From: Flavobacterium sp.
GTDB taxonomy: Bacteria; Bacteroidota; Bacteroidia; Flavobacteriales; Flavobacteriaceae
Assembly (NCBI GenBank): GCA_024644805.1
Contig: JAHEHC010000002.1
Location: 1,840-49,504, forward strand
DNA: 47,665 bases
Direction of reading: 5' to 3'
Shown here piece after piece: positions 8,199 through 16,319 of this stretch. Both the position numbers and the translations under genes were made by a program. The number at the start of each line of letters is the position of its first letter. Positions within the stretch are counted from its first letter, which is position 1. The notes under the pieces were generated by a model. That model ran no database searches, was not told the DNA's origin, and worked only from the letters and a program-made list of their open reading frames with translations.

Positions 8199-9911
8199 AT
8201 GCGAAAACTACTCTTATTACCCCTCTTCCTTTTGCTTCAACAATTCACTTTCGGGCAAAGTATTGAGAGGGAATGGCAATTTGAAAGTATTGAGAACGCA
8301 GAGGGTGAGTCCCAGTTTGAGATCAATTCCGAAACCGATTTTATAAAATTCAGTGAGGGTTCCTTTCACTATGAACTGAAATCCAAGGATAATTTGATCG
8401 CTTCAGGCAATTACCTGTCTCAAAATAACCTGCTGGTCTTCTTTTATACCCAACCTAAAGACACCATCAGGAACTACAGGATCACCGAGCTAACCGACTC
8501 GACCCTGGTATTTACTGAGAATCAAATTGCCTATAAATTCAAGACAGCATCAACTGTTCCAGTCGTTGAGGTTACTGAGGACAATGCCGAATCCACGCTG
8601 ATCCCAAGTCAGGGTTTGTCTTTTAACAGTATTTGGAGAGGAGTTCTGGGTATGATCACCCTGATATTCATTGCTTTCCTCTTCAGCAGCAACAGAAGGG
8701 GTATCAACTGGAAGACCGTTGGGATCGGACTTTCATTTCAGTTGCTTATTGCCATAGGTGTTTTGAAGGTTCCATTTATAAAGAAGGCCTTTGAAGCCAT
8801 TGGAAAGGTCTTTGTTAGCGTTCTTGATTTCACCAGAGCGGGCAGTGAGTTCTTATTCAACGGGTTCATGAATATCGATTCCTATGGATTCATTTTTGCT
8901 TTTCAGGTACTACCCACCATCATATTCTTCTCTGCATTGACCTCGGTCTTGTTCTATATGGGAGTTATTCAAAAGGTGGTGAAGGGGTTTGGCTGGTTAT
9001 TGACCAAGTTGCTGAAGATCTCAGGGGCAGAAAGTCTGAGTGTTGCCGGGAATATCTTTCTGGGTCAGACCGAGGCACCACTTTTGATAAAGGCCTATCT
9101 GGAAAAAATGAATAAATCAGAGATTCTTTTGGTAATGATCGGCGGAATGGCTACGGTAGCCGGTGCAGTTCTTGCTGCCTATATTGGATTTCTTGGTGGC
9201 GACGACCCCGTATTGCGCTTACAATTTGCGAAGCACTTGTTGGCAGCATCTGTGATGGCAGCACCAGGGGCCATCGTAATATCGAAGATATTATACCCTC
9301 AAACCGAGGATATCAATACCGAAGTGAAAGTGTCCTCAGAAAAAATAGGCGCTAATATACTGGATGCCATTGCCAATGGTACCACAGAAGGTTTGAAATT
9401 GGCCGTTAATGTAGGTGCCATGTTATTGGTGTTTGTTGCGTTCATCGCTATGATCAATGGAATTTTGGATTGGGTAGGTGGATTTGCATCCATCAATGAT
9501 TGGGTGGCTAATAACTCATCCTATCCCAAACTATCCCTTGAGGCCATACTTGGAACGGTATTCGCCCCATTGATGTGGTTGATCGGTGTGGCCAGTGAAG
9601 ATATGATGATGATGGGACAATTGCTGGGTATCAAATTGGTGGCCAGTGAGTTTGTGGGATACATCCAGTTGGCCGATCTGAAGAACATGGCCAATGCAAC
9701 CCATTTGAATTATGAGAAATCGGTGATCATGGCAACCTATATGCTCTGCGGGTTTGCCAATTTTGCCTCGATCGGTATTCAGATCGGAGGTATTGGATCC
9801 CTGGCTCCGGGTCAGCGAAAACAATTATCCCGATTTGGAATGAAAGCGCTTATTGGAGGTTCTATTGCCTCATTGGTATCGGCGACCATCGCCGGTATGA
9901 TCATTGGGTAA
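8199..9911 (+). CDS. nupC: Concentrative nucleoside transporter (NupC family) with N-terminal periplasmic domain
   Basis: An inner-membrane Na+- or H+-coupled importer of nucleosides. At 570 residues it exceeds the roughly 400 of simple bacterial NupC. The extra part is a signal-peptide-like start (residues 1-19, ending TFGQ) plus a beta-rich, lipocalin-like segment of about 110 residues. The transporter begins near residue 140. Family motifs include IDSYGFIFAFQVLPTIIFFSAL, GAESLSVAGNIFLGQTEAP, MIGGMATVAGAVLAAYIGFL, GVASEDMMMMGQLLGIK and TYMLCGFANFASIGIQIGGIG. Only 8 bases separate it from the nuclease gene. With thyA next, it fits a nucleoside/thymidylate supply theme. What the extra domain does is unknown. 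Confidence 0.92.
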   Translation: MRKLLLLPLFLLLQQFTFGQSIEREWQFESIENAEGESQFEINSETDFIKFSEGSFHYELKSKDNLIASGNYLSQNNLLVFFYTQPKDTIRNYRITELTDSTLVFTENQIAYKFKTASTVPVVEVTEDNAESTLIPSQGLSFNSIWRGVLGMITLIFIAFLFSSNRRGINWKTVGIGLSFQLLIAIGVLKVPFIKKAFEAIGKVFVSVLDFTRAGSEFLFNGFMNIDSYGFIFAFQVLPTIIFFSALTSVLFYMGVIQKVVKGFGWLLTKLLKISGAESLSVAGNIFLGQTEAPLLIKAYLEKMNKSEILLVMIGGMATVAGAVLAAYIGFLGGDDPVLRLQFAKHLLAASVMAAPGAIVISKILYPQTEDINTEVKVSSEKIGANILDAIANGTTEGLKLAVNVGAMLLVFVAFIAMINGILDWVGGFASINDWVANNSSYPKLSLEAILGTVFAPLMWLIGVASEDMMMMGQLLGIKLVASEFVGYIQLADLKNMANATHLNYEKSVIMATYMLCGFANFASIGIQIGGIGSLAPGQRKQLSRFGMKALIGGSIASLVSATIAGMIIG

Positions 9912-9935
9912 TCGTTAATAACTTTTAGAATAATT

Positions 9936-9956
9936 CAGATTTGATTTATAAATCTG
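9936..9956 (+). terminator. Possible weak terminator hairpin after nupC
   Basis: CAGATTT (9936-9942) pairs perfectly with AAATCTG (9950-9956) across a 7-base loop. It is followed by an interrupted T-rich run. It is AT-rich, short and lacks a solid U-tract, so termination would be partial at best. Confidence 0.3.
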
Positions 9957-10001
9957 AGCTTTGGATTTTCTTAATTTAGAATCCTGAAAATTAGATGGAG
10001 T

Positions 10002-10826
10002 ATGAAGCAGTATCATGACCTAGTCAACTATGTTTTAGAACATGGAACAGTAAAGAAGGATCGCACCGGAACCGGTACCAAGAGTGTCTTTGGGTATCAG
10101 ATGCGTTTCGATCTGGCAGCTGGATTTCCGATGGTCACTACCAAAAAACTCCATCTTAAGTCGATCATATATGAGCTGTTGTGGTTCCTGAAGGGGGACA
10201 CGAATGTCAAATATTTGCAGGAAAACGGTGTTCGGATCTGGAATGAATGGGCCGATGAGAATGGCGATCTGGGTCCTGTATACGGCTATCAGTGGCGCAA
10301 TTGGAATGGTGAAGAGATCGATCAGATATCGGAGATCATTCATAGTCTGAAGACCAATCCCGATAGCAGAAGAATGCTGGTCTCTGCTTGGAATCCGAGC
10401 GTGTTGCCAGATACTTCCAAATCCTTCAGTGAAAATGTAGCAAACGGGAAAGCTGCACTCCCTCCCTGTCATGCCTTCTTCCAGTTCTATGTGGCAGATG
10501 GCAAGCTGTCTTGTCAGTTGTACCAAAGGAGTGCCGATATCTTCTTAGGGGTACCATTCAATATTGCATCTTATGCCCTGTTCACTATGATGATGGCTCA
10601 AGTATGTGACCTGAAACCTGGTGAATTCATCCATACCTTTGGCGATGCACACATCTACAGCAACCATAAGGAACAGATCGACCTACAATTGTCCAGAGAA
10701 CCCAGGCCATTACCTAAATTAATGATCAATCCCGAGGTAAAGGATATCTTTTCTTTCAAATTTGAGGATTTCACTTTGGTCGATTACGACCCTCATCCGC
10801 ATATTAAAGGAATGGTGGCGGTGTAA
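10002..10826 (+). CDS. thyA: Thymidylate synthase
   Basis: Converts dUMP to dTMP using methylene-tetrahydrofolate, producing dihydrofolate that folA (1.7 kb downstream) recycles. The protein has 274 residues; catalytic Cys156 lies in [13 protein letters not shown]. Other signatures are [42 protein letters not shown] and [13 protein letters not shown]. Compared with the roughly 264-residue enterobacterial form there is an insertion of about a dozen residues ([12 protein letters not shown], 139-150) just before the catalytic loop, as in other Bacteroidota enzymes. The start ATG at 10002 gives the usual [12 protein letters not shown] beginning. Confidence 0.97.
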   Translation: MKQYHDLVNYVLEHGTVKKDRTGTGTKSVFGYQMRFDLAAGFPMVTTKKLHLKSIIYELLWFLKGDTNVKYLQENGVRIWNEWADENGDLGPVYGYQWRNWNGEEIDQISEIIHSLKTNPDSRRMLVSAWNPSVLPDTSKSFSENVANGKAALPPCHAFFQFYVADGKLSCQLYQRSADIFLGVPFNIASYALFTMMMAQVCDLKPGEFIHTFGDAHIYSNHKEQIDLQLSREPRPLPKLMINPEVKDIFSFKFEDFTLVDYDPHPHIKGMVAV

Positions 10827-10867
10827 TAATTTTTTCGTTTATTTGTTTCTCTTAAAAATTCTGCCCT

Positions 10868-11302
10868 ATGAAGAATATATTTTTTGTTTTACTTGTTTTG
10901 ATCTCTACGTCACTCTTTTCTCAGGAACGGGAATGGGGAGATCTTGAGAAGAACGAACTGACCTTAAACGAGATCGCTCCTATTTGGCCAGGCTGCGAGA
11001 AGGGAAACGCCAAGACCAGAGATGCTTGTTTCAATAAAAATTTATCGGCTCATATCAGAAGTCATTTTAAATATCCGGCTAAAGAGTACAAAGAGAATAT
11101 TCAGGGTGTTGTTACTGTCGATTTCAATATCAACGAACAAGGAGGCGTAGACATTCTTAATGTAACGGGGCCAAGCAAGGGATTGAAGGATGAAGCTAAA
11201 AGGATCATTCTTGCGCTGCCAAAAATGAAGCCGGGTATGTTGGCTGGAAAACCACGCGCTATAAAATATACCGTACCTTTCAATTTTAAAACCGGAAAAT
11301 AG
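10868..11302 (+). CDS. Small exported protein with TonB C-terminal domain
   Basis: The 144-residue protein has a signal peptide (about 1-18, ending LFSQ) and no membrane anchor beyond it. Residues about 60-142 resemble the TonB C-terminal fold (FKYPAKEYKENIQGVVTVDF, NINEQGGVDILNV, then AKRIILALPKMKPG and a terminal KYTVPFNF). Two cysteines (in WPGCEKG and RDACFNK) could form a periplasmic disulfide. It cannot be a complete TonB, since there is no N-terminal ExbB/D-interacting helix or proline-rich spanner. Stand-alone TonB-C proteins are frequent in Flavobacteriia, and their role is unknown. It sits between thyA and the 2TM gene, all on one strand. Confidence 0.82.
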   Translation: MKNIFFVLLVLISTSLFSQEREWGDLEKNELTLNEIAPIWPGCEKGNAKTRDACFNKNLSAHIRSHFKYPAKEYKENIQGVVTVDFNINEQGGVDILNVTGPSKGLKDEAKRIILALPKMKPGMLAGKPRAIKYTVPFNFKTGK

Positions 11303-11336
11303 GTACCTTTACGGAAGGCATAAAAATATATAAGTT

Positions 11337-11759
11337 ATGTTTTCAAGAAAAAAAACCACCGAACCACAGGATATTGAGCAACGCGAGCAATATCAATATG
11401 CAAGAGCACGCATCAAACAGAAAAAGCGTCTCATGCAACATTTCATAGTCTTTTTGGGTGGTTCGATTATCGCTATCATCTTAGATCTTGTATTGGGAAT
11501 AGGAAATGATTTTTTCATAAAGAATTGGTTTGCCTGGTTTATCCTTATTTGGGCATTTATCCTGTTGGTGCATTTTTTCAATGTCTTTATTCTGAACCGG
11601 TTCATGGGAAAAGAATGGGAGGATCGTCAGCTTGAAAAATTAAAGTCAAAGCAAGAGCAGCGCATTTTAAAACTACAAAAGAAGGTGGAGAAGGAAATAC
11701 CATTACAGGAAGCAAAAAAAAAAGACCCCGACCCCATAAATCCGAAGGAAGATCAATGA
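11337..11759 (+). CDS. 2TM domain-containing membrane protein
   Basis: The 140-residue protein has a charged N-terminus and then a 2TM domain: RIKQKKRLMQHFIVFLGGS begins the first hydrophobic span (about 36-56), and WFAWFILIWAFILLVHFFNV forms the second (about 64-86). The signature FMGKEWEDRQLEKL follows. The C-terminal 45 residues are a lysine/glutamate-rich, coiled-coil-like tail. 2TM domains occur in Bacteroidota as stand-alone proteins or fused to LytTR histidine-kinase-type regulators; the function is unknown. Its stop overlaps the folA start (ATGA), so the two are translationally coupled. Confidence 0.82.
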   Translation: MFSRKKTTEPQDIEQREQYQYARARIKQKKRLMQHFIVFLGGSIIAIILDLVLGIGNDFFIKNWFAWFILIWAFILLVHFFNVFILNRFMGKEWEDRQLEKLKSKQEQRILKLQKKVEKEIPLQEAKKKDPDPINPKEDQ

Positions 11760-12238
11760 TCACGATCATTGCTGCTGCGGGAGAAAATAATGAGCTGGGC
11801 AAGGATAATGATCTTGTGTGGCATTTACCAGATGATTTCAAGAGGTTTAAACAACTAACAACCGGCCATCACATTATCATGGGTAGGAAAACCTATGAAT
11901 CCTTTCCAAAACCGCTACCCAATCGAACTCATATTGTGATCAGTAGAAACAAAGAGTATTCCAACGAGCAGGTTATGGTGGTCCATACTATGAATGATGC
12001 TCTTGCAATAGCCAAGGACGATTCCCAACCTTTTATCATTGGAGGCGGTGAGATCTATGCAATAGCTATGGAGATCGCTGATAAGATCGAACTGACCCGA
12101 GTACATAGTCAGTTTGAAGCAGATACTTTTTTTCCACCTATTCCCGGGGAACAATGGCAACTCGTTCAGAAGGAATTCCATGATATAGATGAGCGGCATC
12201 TTTATCCTTTCACCTATCTCACCTATATTAGAAAATAA
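11756..12238 (+). CDS. folA: Dihydrofolate reductase
   Basis: Reduces dihydrofolate to tetrahydrofolate with NADPH, regenerating the cofactor consumed by ThyA. The 160-residue protein is normal length. It shows the active-site helix DLVWHLPDDFKRFK with the catalytic Asp at 26/27, the NADPH-binding GRKTYESFPKPLPNRTHIVI, and FIIGGGEIYAIAM. The start ATG overlaps the stop of the 2TM gene by 4 bases. The chromosomal cluster thyA - TonB-C - 2TM - folA keeps the two folate-cycle enzymes close together. Confidence 0.97.
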   Translation: MITIIAAAGENNELGKDNDLVWHLPDDFKRFKQLTTGHHIIMGRKTYESFPKPLPNRTHIVISRNKEYSNEQVMVVHTMNDALAIAKDDSQPFIIGGGEIYAIAMEIADKIELTRVHSQFEADTFFPPIPGEQWQLVQKEFHDIDERHLYPFTYLTYIRK

Positions 12239-12251
12239 TTAATAAAAGGTG

Positions 12252-13097
12252 ATGAATTCGGTATTAGAACAAATAGCAGAACAAAACAATGTTCTCATTC
12301 GTAGAGTCGATCGATTATATGGCGGTGATATCAATAAGGCTTATTTAGTACAATCAGAATCAAATGACTATGTGGTTAAGATCAATAGTGCGCGTCTTTA
12401 CCCCAATATGTTTGAAACCGAGGCTATGGGGTTGAGCCTCTTGTCTTCTTCCAACAGCTTCAGGATCCCGGAAGTGGTCTCCGTAGGAGAATTTGATGGG
12501 CATTCCTATATCATGATGGAATATATAGCAACAGGATCTGCTTCAGGATCCTTCTGGAATGATTTTTCCCTTAACCTAGCCTCCTTGCATAAGAATACAC
12601 AGAAGTCCTTTGGATTGGATCATTCCAACTATATAGGAAGATTGCCCCAATACAACGGTGAGGAGTCGACCGCATCCGAATTCTATATTCAGCAGCGATT
12701 GGAACCCCAATTTAAGATGGCATTTGATAAAGGGTATGAATTTTACGATCTGGAGCGATTCTATTCGATCATTTCTGAAGAGATTCCCGATGAAGTACCT
12801 TCTTTGATCCATGGTGATCTATGGAGTGGAAATTATTTGATCTCCGATAAAGGCGAACCCACATTGATCGATCCAGCTGTTGCTTTTGCCCCAAGGGAAA
12901 TGGATCTTGCCATGATGCAGTTATTTGGAGGGTTCTCAACCGAAGTATATTCCCTATACAACGAACAATTTCCATTAATTGAAGAGTGGGAAGAACGCAC
13001 TAAGCTTTGGCAGCTCTACTATCTATTGGTTCATTTGAATTTATTTGGAAGCGGATACCTACATCAAGTCCAATCGATTGTAAAGCAGTATTCATAG
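12252..13097 (+). CDS. Fructosamine kinase-like protein (aminoglycoside-phosphotransferase fold)
   Basis: A 281-residue cytoplasmic kinase-fold protein of the fructosamine/ketosamine-3-kinase family, which phosphorylates sugar-amine adducts on proteins or small molecules and so promotes their removal. Motifs seen are GGDINKAYLV (glycine-rich loop), VVKINSA (ATP-binding Lys), the catalytic loop LIHGDLWSGNYLI and the metal-binding LIDPAVAFAPREMDLAMMQLF. An in-frame GTG lies directly before the ATG at 12252; the ATG is preferred. It starts 13 bases after folA, so it is probably co-transcribed. The actual substrate is not determined by the sequence. Confidence 0.88.
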   Translation: MNSVLEQIAEQNNVLIRRVDRLYGGDINKAYLVQSESNDYVVKINSARLYPNMFETEAMGLSLLSSSNSFRIPEVVSVGEFDGHSYIMMEYIATGSASGSFWNDFSLNLASLHKNTQKSFGLDHSNYIGRLPQYNGEESTASEFYIQQRLEPQFKMAFDKGYEFYDLERFYSIISEEIPDEVPSLIHGDLWSGNYLISDKGEPTLIDPAVAFAPREMDLAMMQLFGGFSTEVYSLYNEQFPLIEEWEERTKLWQLYYLLVHLNLFGSGYLHQVQSIVKQYS

Positions 13098-13105
13098 AAA
13101 AAGTT

Positions 13106-13113
13106 TATTTTTG
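13106..13113 (+). promoter_or_regulatory. -7 element TATTTTTG for fabD
   Basis: An exact TAnnTTTG match 20 bases upstream of the fabD ATG. A TTG at 13078-13080 is 25 bases away, longer than usual spacing. This allows fabD to be transcribed separately from the folA/kinase operon. Confidence 0.45.
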
Positions 13114-13133
13114 TCAACTTAAATACACCAATC

Positions 13134-14015
13134 ATGAAAGCATATTTATTTCCCGGTCAGGGGGCACAATTCAGTGGAATGGGCAAGGATCTGTATGATT
13201 CCTCCTCCAAAGCGAAAGAACTATTTGAAAAGGCTGATGAGATCTTAGGGTTCAAGATCACGAAGACCATGTTTGAAGGCAGCGCTGATGAACTGAAGGA
13301 GACCAAAGTGACTCAGCCGGCAATATTTTTACATTCTACCATCTTGGCTGAAGTGATGGGAGACCAGTTTCAACCCGATATGGTCGCCGGACATTCGTTG
13401 GGGGAGATATCTGCCTTGGTCTCCAACAAGTCATTGGCCTTTGATGATGGACTTCGATTGGTGTCAAAAAGAGCCCTGGCCATGCAAAAGGCTTGCGAAA
13501 TAAAACCTTCAACAATGGCAGCTGTTCTCGGTCTCGAGGACGATCTGGTTGAATCCATTTGCGAAAAGACACCCGGAATTGTTGTTGCTGCTAATTATAA
13601 TTGCCCCGGGCAATTGGTCATTTCAGGGGAGATTGATGCGGTGAATGCTGCTTGTGAGACCCTGACTGAGAATGGTGCGAGAAGGGCCTTGGTATTACCG
13701 GTTGGAGGTGCATTTCATAGCCCATTGATGGAACCAGCCCGTGAAGAATTGGCCGACGCCATTGAAAACACCCAGTTCAATACCCCTATTTGTCCGATCT
13801 ATCAAAATGTGAGCACTCAAGCCAATATCGATCCCGAAGAGATCAAGAAGAACCTCGTACTACAGCTAACTGCTCCGGTGAAATGGACCCAAAGTATGCA
13901 ACAGATGATAAAGGATGGTGGTAGAATGTTTATAGAAGTAGGACCGGGTAATGTGTTGCAGGGATTGATGCGTAAGATAGACCGTTCAGTAGAGACCCAG
14001 AAGGGAGAGATCTGA
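13134..14015 (+). CDS. fabD: Malonyl-CoA:ACP transacylase
   Basis: Transfers malonyl groups from CoA to acyl carrier protein at the start of fatty-acid elongation, in the cytoplasm. The protein has 293 residues, the standard length. It shows FPGQGAQFSGMGKDL at the N-terminus, the nucleophile elbow AGHSLGEISALV (catalytic Ser near residue 89), the catalytic-His region LPVGGAFHSPLM and FIEVGPGNVLQGLM at the C-terminus. It has its own promoter-like -7 element and is convergent with galE, whose end is 29 bases away; no clear terminator is visible between them. Confidence 0.96.
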   Translation: MKAYLFPGQGAQFSGMGKDLYDSSSKAKELFEKADEILGFKITKTMFEGSADELKETKVTQPAIFLHSTILAEVMGDQFQPDMVAGHSLGEISALVSNKSLAFDDGLRLVSKRALAMQKACEIKPSTMAAVLGLEDDLVESICEKTPGIVVAANYNCPGQLVISGEIDAVNAACETLTENGARRALVLPVGGAFHSPLMEPAREELADAIENTQFNTPICPIYQNVSTQANIDPEEIKKNLVLQLTAPVKWTQSMQQMIKDGGRMFIEVGPGNVLQGLMRKIDRSVETQKGEI

Positions 14016-14044
14016 TTCTATTTCCTTTAGTTTGTAACCTGCTA

Positions 14045-15067
14045 TTAATTGTTGTTTCTGATCTTTTGCTCCCATTTCCATGCTGAAAGTAAAGCTTCTT
14101 CCAGAGTCAATTCAGCTTTCCAATGCAATTCTGAGTTCGCTTTTTTTGTGTCGGCATAAACAGAGGTTACATCTCCCGGGCGTCTGTTCACGATCTTGTA
14201 ATTGATCTTCTGACCCGTAACCTTCTCAAAGGCATGTACCACTTCTAAAACAGAGTTTCCCTGACCCGTTCCAATATTGAAGATCTCGAACGAAACCATC
14301 TCTTTTTTATCAATGATCCTTTTTAATGCCACCACATGGGCTTTGGCCAGATCGACCACATGAATATAATCCCGAATGCAGCTACCATCCGGTGTATTGT
14401 AATCGTCACCAAATACCGAAAGTTGTTCTCTGACACCCGCAGCAGTCTGTGTTATGAAAGGCACCAGATTTTGTGGTATTCCCAGTGGTAGTTCGCCAAT
14501 TTCGGATGTTGGATGAGCACCAATTGGATTAAAATAACGAAGCGCAATCGATCTGATATCCGATATCTTACAGAGGTCCTGTATGATCTCCTCACTGATC
14601 TGTTTGGTATTTCCATAAGGAGAAATAGCCAGTTTGACCGGTGCTTCTTCCGTTATGGGTAACCTGTCGGGCTCTCCATATACCGTACAGGACGAACTGA
14701 AAATAAAATGATCGATGTTATGCTTTGTACAATTCTGTAAAAGATAGATCAGCGATGTTATATTGTTCTCGTAGTAGAATAGTGGTTTTTCGACACTTTC
14801 CCCTACCGCTTTACTGGCAGCAAAATGGATGACCCCGTCAATATTCTGATGGACTTCGAAATAATCTGAAAGTCCCTTCTTGTCTCTTAGATCAAGTTGT
14901 TTGAAGTGGGGTCTTTTATTACTGATCCTGGTAATCCCATCCAAAACATCAATGGAAGAATTGGACAGATTATCAATGATCGATACCTCATAACCAGCTT
15001 CCTGAAGTTCCACAACAGTATGGGAACCAATATATCCTAATCCACCGGTAACAAGAATTCTTTTCAT
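14045..15067 (-). CDS. galE: UDP-glucose 4-epimerase
   Basis: Interconverts UDP-glucose and UDP-galactose (or the N-acetyl forms) for polysaccharide and LPS synthesis. The protein has 340 residues with an extended SDR Rossmann fold: VTGGLGYIGSHTVVELQ at the NAD site, catalytic SSSCTVYGEP and YGNTK (the YxxxK pair), and LRYFNPIGAHPTSEIGE. It starts with an ATGA overlap on the stop of the aminotransferase gene, so the two form one operon, probably for surface-sugar nucleotide synthesis. Confidence 0.95.
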   Translation of the reverse strand: MKRILVTGGLGYIGSHTVVELQEAGYEVSIIDNLSNSSIDVLDGITRISNKRPHFKQLDLRDKKGLSDYFEVHQNIDGVIHFAASKAVGESVEKPLFYYENNITSLIYLLQNCTKHNIDHFIFSSSCTVYGEPDRLPITEEAPVKLAISPYGNTKQISEEIIQDLCKISDIRSIALRYFNPIGAHPTSEIGELPLGIPQNLVPFITQTAAGVREQLSVFGDDYNTPDGSCIRDYIHVVDLAKAHVVALKRIIDKKEMVSFEIFNIGTGQGNSVLEVVHAFEKVTGQKINYKIVNRRPGDVTSVYADTKKANSELHWKAELTLEEALLSAWKWEQKIRNNN

Positions 15068-16230
15068 TGATTACTCACAAAATTAATAATGGTATTGGTG
15101 ATATATTCGATCTGTTCGTCGTCCAATTCGGTATGCATGGGAAGGGAGATCACCTGATCTACCAATTTGTTGGTTACCTTAAAATCGTCTTCGTTGTATC
15201 GATCATCCCGATAGGCCTTTTGAGCATGTAAAGGAATGGGATAATACACGCCACAGGGAATTTCATGATCGTTCAGGTGCTTGACCAGGGCATCTCTGCT
15301 GGTATCAAGTACTCTAAGTGTATATTGGTGATATACATGACAATCGCAGGTGTTGGGATCGCAACTATCGGTATTGCAATAGCACGTTGGGGTTATGATA
15401 TTGGGAACACCTGAAAAGGCCTTGCTATACTTTTGTGCAGCGACCCTTCTGGCTTTATTATAAGCATCTAAATTGGGCAATTTCGCTCTTAATATGGTGG
15501 CTTGAATGGAATCCAGTCTTGAATTGACCCCAACCACATCATGATGGTATCGGGTATACATCCCGTGGTTCACAATTCCACGGATGATATGGGCCAGTTC
15601 GTCGTCATTGGTGAAAATAGCACCTCCGTCTCCATAACAACCTAAGTTCTTAGAAGGGAAAAATGAAGTAGAGGCCACATGCCCAATGGAGCCGGTCTTC
15701 TTTTTTGAGCCATCTTTAAAAGTATAGGTTCCCCCGATCCCCTGAGCATTGTCCTCAATAACGTACAGATCGTGTTCCTTGGCCATATCCATGATCGCAT
15801 CCATATTCGCAGCCAATCCGAATAAATGCACCGGAACAATGGCTTTGGTCTTAGGTGTGATCGCCCTTTTTATGGCATCGACATCGATATTGAACGTAAC
15901 CGGATCGACATCGACTAGTACAGGTGTCAATCCCAGTAGCGCAATAACTTCCACGGTAGCAGCAAATGTGAAATCGGCCGTGATCACCTCATCTCCGGGT
16001 TGTAGTCCCAGCCCCATCATGGTGATTTGCAGTGCATCGGTTCCATTGGCACAAGGAATGACATGCTTTACATCAAGATACTCTTCCAATTCCGTTTGAA
16101 ATTGGTGCACTTCAGGACCATTGATATAAGCCGTTGATTGGATCACCTCCAATACCGATTGGTCCACTCGATCTTTTATATGTTCGTACTGACCTCTTAG
16201 GTCTACCATTTGAATTTTTCTCATGGGCAT
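15064..16230 (-). CDS. DegT/DnrJ/EryC1/StrS-family PLP sugar aminotransferase with a cysteine cluster
   Basis: A PLP-dependent aminotransferase that typically converts a keto-sugar nucleotide to an amino sugar for O-antigen or capsule. It has 388 residues. Signatures are QFQTELEEYLDVKHVIPCANGTDALQ (family start), EDNAQGIGG and SFFPSKNLGCYGDGGA with the PLP Lys at 194. Unusually, residues 283-298 hold five Cys plus His (CYCNTDSC, then CDCH), just before the conserved VYHQYTLRV strand; this could be a metal site. The start could be the ATG at 16230 or 16224. It lies directly downstream of a promoter and is coupled to galE. The exact sugar substrate is unknown. Confidence 0.92.
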   Translation of the reverse strand: MPMRKIQMVDLRGQYEHIKDRVDQSVLEVIQSTAYINGPEVHQFQTELEEYLDVKHVIPCANGTDALQITMMGLGLQPGDEVITADFTFAATVEVIALLGLTPVLVDVDPVTFNIDVDAIKRAITPKTKAIVPVHLFGLAANMDAIMDMAKEHDLYVIEDNAQGIGGTYTFKDGSKKKTGSIGHVASTSFFPSKNLGCYGDGGAIFTNDDELAHIIRGIVNHGMYTRYHHDVVGVNSRLDSIQATILRAKLPNLDAYNKARRVAAQKYSKAFSGVPNIITPTCYCNTDSCDPNTCDCHVYHQYTLRVLDTSRDALVKHLNDHEIPCGVYYPIPLHAQKAYRDDRYNEDDFKVTNKLVDQVISLPMHTELDDEQIEYITNTIINFVSNQ

Positions 16231-16243
16231 AAAATAATTGTAT

Positions 16244-16271
16244 CAAAACTACGAAAATTGAAATCGGCAAA
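16244..16271 (-). promoter_or_regulatory. Promoter for aminotransferase-galE: TTTG-N16-TAGTTTTG
   Basis: On the minus strand, TTTG (16271-16268) is followed 16 bases later by TAGTTTTG (16251-16244), both matching the Bacteroidota -33/-7 pattern. The predicted start of transcription is only about 7-13 bases ahead of the aminotransferase ATG, so the leader is very short. Confidence 0.55.
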
Positions 16272-16319
16272 CAATGTAATTCAGCTAAGAAGTGTATTTT
16301 AGCATATCAGTTCTGCATC

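Noticed and set aside
10035-10526. 163-codon minus-strand frame opposite thyA
   Set aside because: Antisense shadow of a fully conserved enzyme; no promoter or known domain.
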